Shown: in pieces, positions 44,056 to 52,887 of the stretch | How positions within the stretch are numbered: position 1 is the first letter of the stretch | How the letters are laid out: each line of letters starts with the position of its first letter | Source of the DNA: Flavobacterium sp. Sd200 | Lineage (GTDB): Bacteria > Bacteroidota > Bacteroidia > Flavobacteriales > Flavobacteriaceae | Assembly: GCF_009826935.1 (NCBI RefSeq) | Contig: NZ_WUMN01000002.1 | Coordinates: forward strand, 653,840 to 717,839 | Direction of reading: 5' to 3' | Length of the DNA stretch: 64,000 nt | Position numbers and translations under genes: made by a program | The notes under the pieces: generated by a model | The model's input: the letters and a program-made list of their open reading frames with translations, nothing else | Told to the model about the DNA's origin: nothing | Database searches by the model: none

Positions 44056-44916
44056 ATGAAATTATACTCTGTAGAAAGCGGCAACTTTAAGCTGGATGGC
44101 GGTGCAATGTTTGGCGTAGTGCCCAAAACCATTTGGAACAAAACCAACCCCGCCGACAGCAATAACCTAATAGATATGGCCGCACGCTGCCTGTTGGTTG
44201 AAGATGGCAATCGTCTTATACTTATAGACACAGGTATGGGCAACAAACAGGGCGATAAGTTTTTTGGATACTATTCTCTTTGGGGAGACCACAACATAGA
44301 TAAATCGCTGGCAGAGCACGGTTTTAATCGCGATGATGTTACTGATGTTTTTTTAACACACCTGCATTTTGACCACGTGGGTGGTGCCATACAGTGGAAT
44401 AAAGACCATACAGGCTATGAACCTGCTTTTAAAAACGCACACTTCTGGACCAATGATAATCATTGGCAATGGGCAACAAAACCCAATGCGAGAGAAAAGG
44501 CATCTTTTTTATCTGAAAATATTTTGCCTATGCAGGAAAGCGGCCAGTTAAAATTTGTAAACCGCCCTGAAGCTGATTTCCTGGAAAAAAGTGAACTTGG
44601 GTTTGGGATTATTTTTGCCGATGGGCATACCGAAAAACAAATGCTTCCGCAAATAGAATATAAAGGCAAAACCATAATTTTTGCGGCAGATATGCTGCCA
44701 ACTACAGGGCATATTCCGCTGCCGTATGTAATGGGCTATGATACACGTCCGCTTATAACTATTGAAGAAAAAGCCCGGTTTTTAAACAACGCTGCCGATA
44801 ATGGTCATTACATCTTTTTAGGACACGATGCGCACCACGAGATAATTACCCTTCAACATACCGAAAAAGGAGTGCGGCTAAAAGAAGTTTTTAAAGCGAA
44901 TGATATATTAATGTAA
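44056..44916 (+). CDS. Metallo-beta-lactamase-fold hydrolase
   Basis: 286 residues. The zinc-site motif is FLTHLHFDHVGG (HxHxDH), with further ligand candidates in FADGHTEKQM, IFAADML and GHDAHHE. ILIDTGMGNKQG is the strand before the first metal loop. The overall pattern resembles the AHL-lactonase/methyl-parathion-hydrolase branch, which has this length and a preceding LLVEDGNRLILIDTG. The real substrate cannot be decided; a quorum-quenching lactonase is one option. No signal peptide is seen, so it is cytoplasmic. Confidence 0.82.
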   Translation: MKLYSVESGNFKLDGGAMFGVVPKTIWNKTNPADSNNLIDMAARCLLVEDGNRLILIDTGMGNKQGDKFFGYYSLWGDHNIDKSLAEHGFNRDDVTDVFLTHLHFDHVGGAIQWNKDHTGYEPAFKNAHFWTNDNHWQWATKPNAREKASFLSENILPMQESGQLKFVNRPEADFLEKSELGFGIIFADGHTEKQMLPQIEYKGKTIIFAADMLPTTGHIPLPYVMGYDTRPLITIEEKARFLNNAADNGHYIFLGHDAHHEIITLQHTEKGVRLKEVFKANDILM

Positions 44917-44992
44917 TGTTAATGTGTACATTTGTGTAACAAATAGAACATACTTTAGACTAATTTTCTACAAAAAGTAATTTAATTAACTA

Positions 44993-46594
44993 ATGAAATT
45001 TAAATCCATTTACCTTTCTGCTGCATTGGCTTTGTTCCTTGCAAGCTGCGGCGCAAAAAAGATAACAGCAGAGCCTTTGGCTATTACAACCCCAATAACT
45101 GCTAAAAAAGCCGAACTTACAGAAGTTCAGGAAAAACGCTGGAGCGACCTTGACCTTTTAAAAGATACTATTCCGGGAATGAGCGTAGACCGCGTTTATG
45201 AACTTCTAAAAGACCGCAAAAGCACTAAAGTTCTTGTAGGCGTAATAGACAGTGGTGTAGATATTGAGCACCCTGACTTACAGGGGGTAATATGGAACAA
45301 CCCTAAAGAAATTGCAGGCAACGGCATAGACGACGATAACAACGGTTATATAGACGACGTGCACGGCTGGAACTTTCTTGGCGATATAGAACACGAAAAT
45401 ATGGAGTTTGTGCGCATCCTTAAAAAAGGAGATGACGGCAGCGAAACCTACAAAAAAGCTTTAGCAGAATATGACTCTGAAATTGCGCAGGCAAAAGCCG
45501 GAAAGCAACAGATGGATTTTATATTGAAAGCCGATAAATCGTTCCAGGAAAAAACAGGCAAACAGGATTATACTGCTGCCGATCTTGAAGCTCTTAAAAC
45601 TGATGACCAAATGCTTAACGCCATTCGTGGCCGTTTTGTACAGATACTTAGCAATGTATCGCGCAAAGAGCTTATGGACCAGATAAAAGGCGGTGTAGAC
45701 CATTACGACAGCCAGCTTAAATACCACCTTAACAAAGAGTTTGACGGCCGTAAGGTATTAAACGATAACCCAGACGACTTTAGCAAAAAAAGCTATGGTA
45801 ACAACAACGTAATTGGACCTGAAAAAGAAGGTGCCAAACACGGAACACACGTTGCCGGTATTATTGCTCAAGGCAGGGGCAACAACCTTGGTGGCGATGG
45901 TGTTGCTACAGAACATGTAGAAATTATGTGTGTGCGTGCCGTGCCGGATGGTGACGAGTATGACAAAGATGTGGCAATGGCTATTCGTTATGCTGTAGAC
46001 AATGGTGCTAAAGTAATCAACGGTAGTTTTGGTAAATACTACTCTACACACAGCGACTGGGTTTATGATGCCCTTAAATATGCAGGCGAAAAAGACGTAC
46101 TTGTTGTATTTGCTGCCGGTAACGAAGGTACAGACCTTGACGCAGACAAATCTGAGCGTTATCCTAACGACGACAAAAACACACTTACAGAATATACTAA
46201 CAACGTGCTTACCATTGGTGCTATAAGCTACAACTATGATGCTGAGCTGGTTGCCGATTTTTCTAACTACGGTAAAACAAAAGTAGACGTATTCTCTCCG
46301 GGTGTTCGCATTTATGCAACAACACCTAACGACACTTATTCATTCCTGCAGGGAACGTCTATGGCATCGCCTAATGCAGCAGGTGTAGCAGCACTTATCC
46401 GTGCTTACTATCCTAAACTTAAGGCTGCTCAGGTAAAACAGATCATTATGGAGTCTGGTCTTCCTGTTACATTTGATGTAGTTCTTGGCGGAGACCCTAA
46501 CACTACGCGTTCATTCTCAGACGTGTCTCGTTCAGGTAAAATAGTAAACGCGTACAATGCTATTATCCTTGCCGATAAAATGTCAAGGCAGTAA
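44993..46594 (+). CDS. S8-family (subtilisin-like) serine protease, lipoprotein
   Basis: 533 residues. The signal peptide ends in lipobox LASC (Cys19), so it is anchored to a membrane. The catalytic triad is Asp86 (VIDSGVDIEHPDL), His283 (HGTHVAG) and Ser456 (GTSMASPNAAGV). About 197 residues separate Asp and His, against roughly 30-60 in classical subtilisins; the insert includes a charged helical stretch (residues 140-260). VLVVFAAGNEGTDLD carries the oxyanion Asn. It acts outside the cytoplasm. A strong terminator follows. Confidence 0.92.
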   Translation: MKFKSIYLSAALALFLASCGAKKITAEPLAITTPITAKKAELTEVQEKRWSDLDLLKDTIPGMSVDRVYELLKDRKSTKVLVGVIDSGVDIEHPDLQGVIWNNPKEIAGNGIDDDNNGYIDDVHGWNFLGDIEHENMEFVRILKKGDDGSETYKKALAEYDSEIAQAKAGKQQMDFILKADKSFQEKTGKQDYTAADLEALKTDDQMLNAIRGRFVQILSNVSRKELMDQIKGGVDHYDSQLKYHLNKEFDGRKVLNDNPDDFSKKSYGNNNVIGPEKEGAKHGTHVAGIIAQGRGNNLGGDGVATEHVEIMCVRAVPDGDEYDKDVAMAIRYAVDNGAKVINGSFGKYYSTHSDWVYDALKYAGEKDVLVVFAAGNEGTDLDADKSERYPNDDKNTLTEYTNNVLTIGAISYNYDAELVADFSNYGKTKVDVFSPGVRIYATTPNDTYSFLQGTSMASPNAAGVAALIRAYYPKLKAAQVKQIIMESGLPVTFDVVLGGDPNTTRSFSDVSRSGKIVNAYNAIILADKMSRQ

Positions 46595-46617
46595 TAAGTT
46601 ATAGCTTTTAAATACTT

Positions 46618-46652
46618 AAAACCCCTAATTACTGATGTAGTTAGGGGTTTTT
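46618..46652 (+). terminator. Terminator after the S8 protease
   Basis: AAAACCCCTAA (46618-46628) and TTAGGGGTTTT (46641-46651) form an 11-bp stem, ending in a T-rich run. Confidence 0.82.
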
Positions 46653-46675
46653 GTTTTCTTTAATTTTTCAGGGCA

Positions 46676-46817
46676 TGTCATCGCGAGACACAAAACGATC
46701 TATAAGCATTGTTACCCTTTCATCCGGTTTTGAAGAACACACAACAGTAATTTTAAGGTCAAGACAATCTTGTCATATCATTTTAAAAAACAGATCGCTT
46801 CGTGCCTCGCGATGACA
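46676..46817. repeat. 26-bp inverted repeat of the GTCATCGCGAG type
   Basis: The left arm (46676-46701, starting TGTCATCGCGAG) and right arm (46792-46817, ending CTCGCGATGACA) match as reverse complements at 23 of 26 positions; the three differences are all transitions. It fills most of the gap between the S8 and M1 genes. Repeats beginning TGTCATTGCGAG are a widely scattered class in many bacteria. Directly after it, CTTTAAGACTTTT occurs twice (46842-46871). Confidence 0.65.
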
Positions 46818-46888
46818 AGTCGTGAAAAACTACCAAACTTTCGACTTTAAGACTTTTCAACTTTAAGACTTTTTTTTATTTTTAACCC

Positions 46889-48787
46889 ATGAGAACATTT
46901 ATCGCACTGGCGCTACTATCGGCATCCGGCCTTTTTGCGCAAAAAAATCCCAATGCGGGTTACTGGCAACAGCACGTTGATTATAAAATGGACGTGGCAA
47001 TGGACGTTAAAACCTTTAAATATACAGGTAAACAGGAGCTGGTGTACACCAACAATTCTCCTGATACGCTTCGCCGTGTGTATTACCATTTATACAATAA
47101 TGCGTTTCAGCCCAACAGTGAGATGGATGCACGCCTTCAGGCCATTAGCGACCCGGATAAACGCATGGTTAAAAGCTTTAAATCGGGCAATAATACCGTT
47201 AAAGAAAGCCGTATATCTACCCTTAAACCAAATGAGCAGGGATATTTAAACATAACCAACTTTAAGCAGGATGGAGCAACTGCCAAAGCCACTACAAAAG
47301 AAACGGTACTGGTGGTAGATCTTGTCAAGCCTTTATTGCCCGGTAAGTCGACCACATTTACACTCGATTTTGATGCTCAGGTACCTTTACAGGTGCGTCG
47401 CAGCGGTCGCAACAGCGAAGAGGGCGTGGCACTGAGCATGACACAGTGGTACCCGAAAATTGCCGAATATGATTTTGAGGGCTGGCATGCAGATCCTTAC
47501 ATAGGCCGTGAGTTTCATGGTGTGTGGGGCGACTTTGATGTTAAGATCACTATAGATAAAAGCTATACCATTGGAGGCAGCGGATACCTTGAAAACAAAA
47601 ACGAAATTGGTAAAGGCTATGAAGATGAAGGTGTAAAAGTAAACACCCCTAAAAAGGCCAAAACCCTTACATGGCATTTTGTTGCTCCAAACGTGCATGA
47701 CTTTGCCTGGGGGGCCGATCCTGAGTATATTCATGATAAAATAATGGGAGCCAACAATGTAGAGCTTCACTTTTTTTACAAGAACAATCCGGAGTTTAAA
47801 GAGAACTGGAAAAAAATGCAGCCTAAAACGGCCGAACTGTTAGAGTTCTATAACAAAAACGTTGGCCAGTATCCATACAAGCAATACAGCGTGGTGCAGG
47901 GTGGCGATGGTGGTATGGAATATGCAATGTGTACGCTTATTACAGGCAACCGCAGCTACGGAAGTCTTGTTGGCGTTACGGCACACGAGTTTGCCCACTC
48001 ATGGTTTCAGCACATTTTGGCAAGCAACGAGAGTAAACACGAGTGGATGGACGAAGGGTTTACCAGCTATATTAGCGACCTTGCTATGGAAACCGTACTG
48101 CCTGCAAAAGTAAAAGAGGGCGAACAGCCGGAAAGTCCGTTTAAAGGAGCTTATGACAATTATTTTTATATGGTTAAAACAGGCAAAGAGCAGCCGCTTA
48201 CAACCCATGCCGACCGTTATGACCAAAACATGCTATACAGCATTTCGGCTTATAGTAAGGGAGAAATATTCCTTTCGCAACTGGGATATGTTATAGGTCA
48301 GCAAAAGCTGAATGAAACTCTTAAACGCTATTATGCCGATTATAAGTTTACACACCCAACACCAAATGATATTAAGCGTACAGCCGAAAAAGTGAGTGGT
48401 GCCGAGCTGGACTGGTATTTGATCGACTGGTGCCAAACCACCAATACAATTGATTATAGCATTAAAGAACTTAAAGAAGAAGGTAACACAACAAAAGTTA
48501 CTTTAGAACGCATAGGACGCATGCCAATGCCTTTAGACCTTATTGTAGTTTATGACGACGGAACACAGGAAAGCTTTTATATTCCGTTAACGATGATGCA
48601 TTATGTTAAAGATAATCCTTATCCGTCGCTTAAAAGAAACGTTCTTAAAGATTGGGACTGGGCACACCCTACTTATGAGTTTGTGCTGAACAAACCAAAG
48701 TCGGCTATCAAAGTTCTAGTTATAGATCCTACCGAGACTATGGCCGATGTAAACAAAGAAGATAACGTTTATATGAAAACCAACTAA
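46889..48787 (+). CDS. M1-family metallopeptidase (aminopeptidase)
   Basis: 632 residues with a signal peptide ending GLFAQ. The gluzincin site is VTAHEFAHSWFQH, with His366, Glu367 and His370, and the third ligand Glu389 in EWMDEGF, 19 residues after the second His as in the family. GGDGGMEYAM is the exopeptidase-type substrate loop. The C-terminal part is a beta-sandwich followed by a short tail with no T9SS domain. It probably trims peptides in the periplasm or at the surface. A strong terminator follows. Confidence 0.92.
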   Translation: MRTFIALALLSASGLFAQKNPNAGYWQQHVDYKMDVAMDVKTFKYTGKQELVYTNNSPDTLRRVYYHLYNNAFQPNSEMDARLQAISDPDKRMVKSFKSGNNTVKESRISTLKPNEQGYLNITNFKQDGATAKATTKETVLVVDLVKPLLPGKSTTFTLDFDAQVPLQVRRSGRNSEEGVALSMTQWYPKIAEYDFEGWHADPYIGREFHGVWGDFDVKITIDKSYTIGGSGYLENKNEIGKGYEDEGVKVNTPKKAKTLTWHFVAPNVHDFAWGADPEYIHDKIMGANNVELHFFYKNNPEFKENWKKMQPKTAELLEFYNKNVGQYPYKQYSVVQGGDGGMEYAMCTLITGNRSYGSLVGVTAHEFAHSWFQHILASNESKHEWMDEGFTSYISDLAMETVLPAKVKEGEQPESPFKGAYDNYFYMVKTGKEQPLTTHADRYDQNMLYSISAYSKGEIFLSQLGYVIGQQKLNETLKRYYADYKFTHPTPNDIKRTAEKVSGAELDWYLIDWCQTTNTIDYSIKELKEEGNTTKVTLERIGRMPMPLDLIVVYDDGTQESFYIPLTMMHYVKDNPYPSLKRNVLKDWDWAHPTYEFVLNKPKSAIKVLVIDPTETMADVNKEDNVYMKTN

Positions 48788-48818
48788 TACCCGGTTTAAA
48801 AACATACATTAGCCACTG

Positions 48819-48847
48819 AGCAGCACTTAAAAGTGCTGCTTTTTTTT
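48819..48847 (+). terminator. Terminator after the M1 peptidase
   Basis: AGCAGCACTT (48819-48828) and AAGTGCTGCT (48831-48840) form a ten-base-pair stem, followed by at least seven T. Confidence 0.85.
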
Positions 48848-48943
48848 ATTACAGAATTACGGTTCTCATTACCTTTAGCTACTCCCAACTGTTAATTGAC
48901 CATTTTTTATCATCTTATTTTTTTCGGTTCTAAATAAAATGAA

Positions 48944-48951
48944 TAGCTTTG
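48944..48951 (+). promoter_or_regulatory. -7 box TAGCTTTG for the haem operon
   Basis: An exact TAnnTTTG match, 39 bases before the hmuT ATG. T-rich sequence ending TTTTCGG lies about 16 bases before it. I see no Fur-like palindrome. Confidence 0.55.
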
Positions 48952-48990
48952 CCATTATTTAGATTGATTACAAACAACAACCAATTTCTA

Positions 48991-49875
48991 ATGAAAAAAA
49001 TAAACACATTACTTGCCCTTACTTTTGTAGTATTATCGGCCATTTCATGTAAAAAAGAAACCACTACAGAAACTACAACTGTCGAAACCAAAGACACCCT
49101 GGCAGCACCTGCCGCAACCCACAAAATTGTATCGCTTAACGGTGCCGTAACCGAAGTTATTGCAGCCCTTGGCCACGAAAAAGAACTTGTTGGTGTAGAC
49201 GTTACGAGCACTTATCCTGAAAGTGTAAAAGCCACTGCTAAAGATCTTGGGCATGTACGTACAATATCTATAGAAGGCATTATGGCGCTAAACCCAACGC
49301 TTATTGTAGGTACAGATAAAGAACTAAGCCCTGAACTTGTAGAAAAAATCAAAAAATCGGGTGTTAAGGCTGAGATCTTTACACAGGAATTTACTCCGGA
49401 TGGTGCTAAAAAACTTATTGCTGATGTAGCAGGCGTGCTTGAACATAAAGATTATTCAGCACTTACTTCTAAAATAGATGCCGACCTTAAAAACGTTAAG
49501 CCAATTGCAACTGCTCCAAAAGTATTATTTATCTATGCACGTGGTGCAAACATGCTAATGGTTAGCGGTACAGGCACCCCGGTTGAAAAAACCATTGAGC
49601 TTGCAGGTGGTAAAAATGCCGTTACTGACTTTGCAGATTTTAAACCTTTAACTCCGGAAGCTCTTATTAAAGGAAATCCTGATGTAATATTGATGTTTGA
49701 CTCAGGTCTTGAAAGTCTTGGCGGTATAGATGGTGTTCTTAAAATTCCTGGTGTAGATAAAACAAACGCAGGTAAAAACAAAAAAATTATAGCTATGGAC
49801 GGCGGCTTGCTGTCGGGCTTTGGTCCACGTGTTGGCGAAGCTGCTACACAACTTAATGGCCTGCTGAGCAAATAA
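48991..49875 (+). CDS. hmuT: Haem ABC transporter, substrate-binding lipoprotein
   Basis: 294 residues. The signal peptide ends AISC (Cys20), so it is lipid-anchored. KIVSLNGAVTEVIAALG and VGVDVTSTYPESVK are the type III binding-protein opening of the HmuT/BtuF group, and IYARGANMLMVSGTGTPVEKTIELAGG and GFGPRVGEAATQLN are haem-binding-protein sequences I recognise. It captures haem in the periplasm and hands it to HmuU. The ATG at 48991 opens the signal; an in-frame extension to 48949 has no support. It overlaps hmuU in TAATG. Confidence 0.9.
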   Translation: MKKINTLLALTFVVLSAISCKKETTTETTTVETKDTLAAPAATHKIVSLNGAVTEVIAALGHEKELVGVDVTSTYPESVKATAKDLGHVRTISIEGIMALNPTLIVGTDKELSPELVEKIKKSGVKAEIFTQEFTPDGAKKLIADVAGVLEHKDYSALTSKIDADLKNVKPIATAPKVLFIYARGANMLMVSGTGTPVEKTIELAGGKNAVTDFADFKPLTPEALIKGNPDVILMFDSGLESLGGIDGVLKIPGVDKTNAGKNKKIIAMDGGLLSGFGPRVGEAATQLNGLLSK

Positions 49876-50909
49876 TGCAAAACAGGTTACCGGTTTATAT
49901 CTTCTTTAGTGTATTACTGCTGGCTGTGCTGGCAGTAATATCGCTGTATATGGGGGTATATGAGTTTGAAAAACATTCAATTATCGATGTCTTTAAAGGC
50001 ATTATTAATAACGACGGCAGTATAGGTGCCGCCGAACGCTTTGTGTTGTTAGACCTGCGCCTGCCCCGCATTGTTATGGGCATCCTGATAGGAAGCGCAC
50101 TTGCAGTTTCGGGCACGTGCCTGCAGGGAATGTTCCGCAACCCGCTTGCCACACCCGATTTGATAGGCATAACCGCAGGGTCATCGTTATTTGCCGCTAT
50201 AACAATAGTTTTAGGGTCTTTTATAAAACCCTACATACCGCAGGTGCTGCATTATTCGCTCTTAAGCTTTATGGCATTTATTGGTGCATTATTAACTATG
50301 ATACTCGTTTACCGGATATCCACCATTAACGGGCGCACCAATGTGGTAATGATGCTCCTTAGCGGTGTTGCCATAACAGCTATGGGTTTTTCCGTAATGG
50401 GTTTGCTGATATATTTTAGTAAAGACGAAGAGCTGCGCGACCTTACCTTTTGGAACATGGGCAGCCTTGGTGGTGCCACTTGGATTAAAAACGGTATCTT
50501 AGCAACGGTAATTGCCGTGTCGTTCTTTTTTATAATTAACAAAGGTAAAGCCTTGAACGCCATGATGCTTGGCGAAACCGACGCACAACACCTTGGTATT
50601 CCGGTAGAGCGTGTAAAAAAACAAATAATACTGTTAACAGCGCTAATGGTGGGCACAAGTGTTGCCTTTGCCGGAACCATAACATTTATGGGGCTTATTG
50701 TGCCTTATATACTGAGGCTTATATTTAAGTCAAACTATCATTATATACTGCCGCTTAGTGCAGTATATGGCAGTATTTTGCTGTTAGTGGCAGACACCAT
50801 TAGCAGAACCATAGCACCGCCAAGCGAAATACCCATTGGTGTGCTTACTGCCTTTATGGGCGCGCCCATTTTTATTACAATACTAATTCGCAACCGCAAT
50901 ACCATGTAA
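49875..50909 (+). CDS. hmuU: Haem ABC transporter, FecCD-type permease
   Basis: 344 residues with about nine or ten membrane segments. The FecCD signature is LRLPRIVMGILIGSALAVSGTCLQGMFRNPLATPDLIGITAGSS. GRTNVVMMLLSGVAI, FTFWNMGSLGG-like TFWNMGSLGGATW, and GGTITFMGLIVPYILRL-like AGTITFMGLIVPYILR are present; the latter includes the loop that contacts the ATPase. It carries haem across the inner membrane. The start overlaps the hmuT stop, implying coupled translation, and hmuV begins four bases after its end. Confidence 0.92.
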   Translation: MQNRLPVYIFFSVLLLAVLAVISLYMGVYEFEKHSIIDVFKGIINNDGSIGAAERFVLLDLRLPRIVMGILIGSALAVSGTCLQGMFRNPLATPDLIGITAGSSLFAAITIVLGSFIKPYIPQVLHYSLLSFMAFIGALLTMILVYRISTINGRTNVVMMLLSGVAITAMGFSVMGLLIYFSKDEELRDLTFWNMGSLGGATWIKNGILATVIAVSFFFIINKGKALNAMMLGETDAQHLGIPVERVKKQIILLTALMVGTSVAFAGTITFMGLIVPYILRLIFKSNYHYILPLSAVYGSILLLVADTISRTIAPPSEIPIGVLTAFMGAPIFITILIRNRNTM

Positions 50910-50913
50910 CGCC

Positions 50914-51690
50914 ATGTTAGAAGCGCAAAACATATCTTACTCGCACCGCAAATTCAGCATACTGGAAGGTATAAACGTATCTGTAAATTATGGCGAACTG
51001 CTGGTTATTTTAGGACCCAACGGTGCCGGAAAAAGCACACTGCTTAGTGTTTTGGCAAACGAACTGGCAAAACATGAACAGCCCATTTATTTAAAAAAGA
51101 AAGCTTTTAAAGAGTGGGGCGATAAAGAACTGGCACACAGCAAGGCAAAATTTTCTCAAAGCAACAGCCCGGATATTCCGCTTAGTGCAAAAGATGTAGC
51201 CATGATGGGGCGTTACCCTTATTTTTCGTCGATACCACAAAAAAAAGACGAAGATGTTGTGCTAAAGGCCATGGCTGAAACCGATGTTGCTGCGCTTGCA
51301 GACCGCGCCTATAACTCGCTTAGCGGTGGCGAAAAACAACGTGTGCACTTGGCGCGCGTACTGGCACAATTAGACAACGATGTTGAGAACAAAATGGTTT
51401 TTTTAGACGAGCCTTTAAACAACCTCGATGTGCTGCACCAGCACCGCATATTGCACACCATTAAAAATTTTACTGAGAAAGGCAATGCTGCCATTATGGT
51501 GCTGCACGACCTTAACCTTGCGGCACAGTTTGCCGACAGGATAATGCTGTTAAAAAAAGGAAAGATCGTGGCACACGATGTTCCCGACAAAGTATTTACT
51601 AAAGAAACCATTAGCAGGGTATATAATTTTCCCTGCACTATTTGCCCTAATCCGGTAAATAATAATCCTTTAATTATTTTTGGAACTTAA
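50914..51690 (+). CDS. hmuV: Haem ABC transporter ATP-binding protein
   Basis: 258 residues. Walker A is GPNGAGKST, the signature is LSGGEKQRVHLARVLAQL, Walker B is MVFLDEPLNNLD and the switch His follows in VLHDLNLAAQFADR. RYPYFSSIPQKKD after the first subdomain is typical of HmuV. It powers HmuU. The following HemS-like gene starts 13 bases after it. Confidence 0.94.
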   Translation: MLEAQNISYSHRKFSILEGINVSVNYGELLVILGPNGAGKSTLLSVLANELAKHEQPIYLKKKAFKEWGDKELAHSKAKFSQSNSPDIPLSAKDVAMMGRYPYFSSIPQKKDEDVVLKAMAETDVAALADRAYNSLSGGEKQRVHLARVLAQLDNDVENKMVFLDEPLNNLDVLHQHRILHTIKNFTEKGNAAIMVLHDLNLAAQFADRIMLLKKGKIVAHDVPDKVFTKETISRVYNFPCTICPNPVNNNPLIIFGT

Positions 51691-51703
51691 TTTATATCGA
51701 AAT

Positions 51704-52741
51704 ATGAGTACGATTACCAACACCCTGAAACAACAGTGGGATGCGCTTAAAGCCGAGAACCCGCATTTAAGGATTCGCAATGCTGCCGATAAACTTGGCG
51801 TTAGCGAGGCAGAACTTTTAGCCACACAAACAGGCGAAACGGTTACGCGACTTAAACCGGAGTTCACCGCTATTCTTAGCGAAATAGAGAGTCTGGGCAA
51901 AGTTATGGCGCTAACCCGCAACGAAGAGTGTGTACACGAGCGCAAAGGTGTTTATCTTAACCCGGACTTTAGCAACCCGCATGCAGGACTGTTTGTAAAC
52001 GAAGATATAGACCTTCGTATATTTATTGGCCATTGGGCTAAAGCCTATGCCGTAGCAGAAAAAAGCGAGCATGGCGACCGCAAAAGCCTTCAGTTTTTTG
52101 GTAAAGACGGCCTTGCAATACATAAAATATATTTAACTCCGGACAGCGATGCTGCTGCATTTGATGCTCTTGTTGAAAAATACAAAGCCGAAGACCAGGG
52201 TACAGAAGAAACAGTTACAGAAGTGCCTTTAAACCTTGACGAGAAACCGGATAGCGAAATTGATGTTGCTGCTTTCCAAACGGCATGGTTGGGTCTTAAA
52301 GACACCCATGAGTTTTTTGGAATGCTGCGCAAATTTGGCGTAAGCCGTACGCAGGCACTTCGTCTTGCTCCTAACGAACACCTTGCTAAAAAAGTAGAAA
52401 AGGAAGTAGTTGTAAAAATGCTTGAAGGCGCAGCCGAGAGTAAACTGCCAATAATGATATTTGTGGGCAACCGTGGCAACATACAAATACACACTGGCCG
52501 TGTTCGCAAAACCATGTGGCACAACGACTGGTTTAATGTTATGGATCCGGATTTTAACCTGCACCTTGACATGAGCAAAATTGCTCAGGTGTGGGTAGTG
52601 CGTAAACCTACAGAAGATGGCGATGTTACTGCCATTGAAGTATTCAATGAACTTGGCGAAATCATCGTTCAGTTTTTTGGCAAGCGCAAGCCGGGCAATC
52701 CTGAACTACAGGAGTGGAGAGATCTAGTGGCTTCTTTATAA
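51704..52741 (+). CDS. hmuS: Haem-degrading/haem-trafficking protein, HemS/HmuS family
   Basis: 345 residues with two tandem similar halves. IRNAADKLGVSEAELLATQTG is the N-terminal helix-turn region of the family, MALTRNEECVHERKGVY and LRIFIGHWAKAYAV belong to the first half, and IMIFVGNRGNIQIHTGRV and WFNVMDPDFNLHL to the second. HemS proteins bind cytoplasmic haem and either degrade it to release iron or pass it on. ATG 51704 is preferred to the TTG at 51680, which overlaps hmuV. It ends the haem operon; a terminator follows. No TonB-dependent receptor is encoded beside it. Confidence 0.93.
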   Translation: MSTITNTLKQQWDALKAENPHLRIRNAADKLGVSEAELLATQTGETVTRLKPEFTAILSEIESLGKVMALTRNEECVHERKGVYLNPDFSNPHAGLFVNEDIDLRIFIGHWAKAYAVAEKSEHGDRKSLQFFGKDGLAIHKIYLTPDSDAAAFDALVEKYKAEDQGTEETVTEVPLNLDEKPDSEIDVAAFQTAWLGLKDTHEFFGMLRKFGVSRTQALRLAPNEHLAKKVEKEVVVKMLEGAAESKLPIMIFVGNRGNIQIHTGRVRKTMWHNDWFNVMDPDFNLHLDMSKIAQVWVVRKPTEDGDVTAIEVFNELGEIIVQFFGKRKPGNPELQEWRDLVASL

Positions 52742-52760
52742 TTATCAGGTTATATTTTTA

Positions 52761-52792
52761 AGAGCCGTTCTGCAAAGAGCGGCTTTTATTTT
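52761..52792 (+). terminator. Terminator of the haem operon
   Basis: GCCGTTCT (52764-52771) and AGAGCGGC (52776-52783) form a stem with one T-G pair and loop GCAA; AAGA/CTTTT extend it and a T-rich run follows. Confidence 0.75.
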
Positions 52793-52887
52793 TTAGATAC
52801 GCCATAAATTTCGCGTTTAGATAGATAGATCAGTAGCAGCATAAAAGATTATTTTCTTACTATTGCAAAATTAAATCTAATAATACT

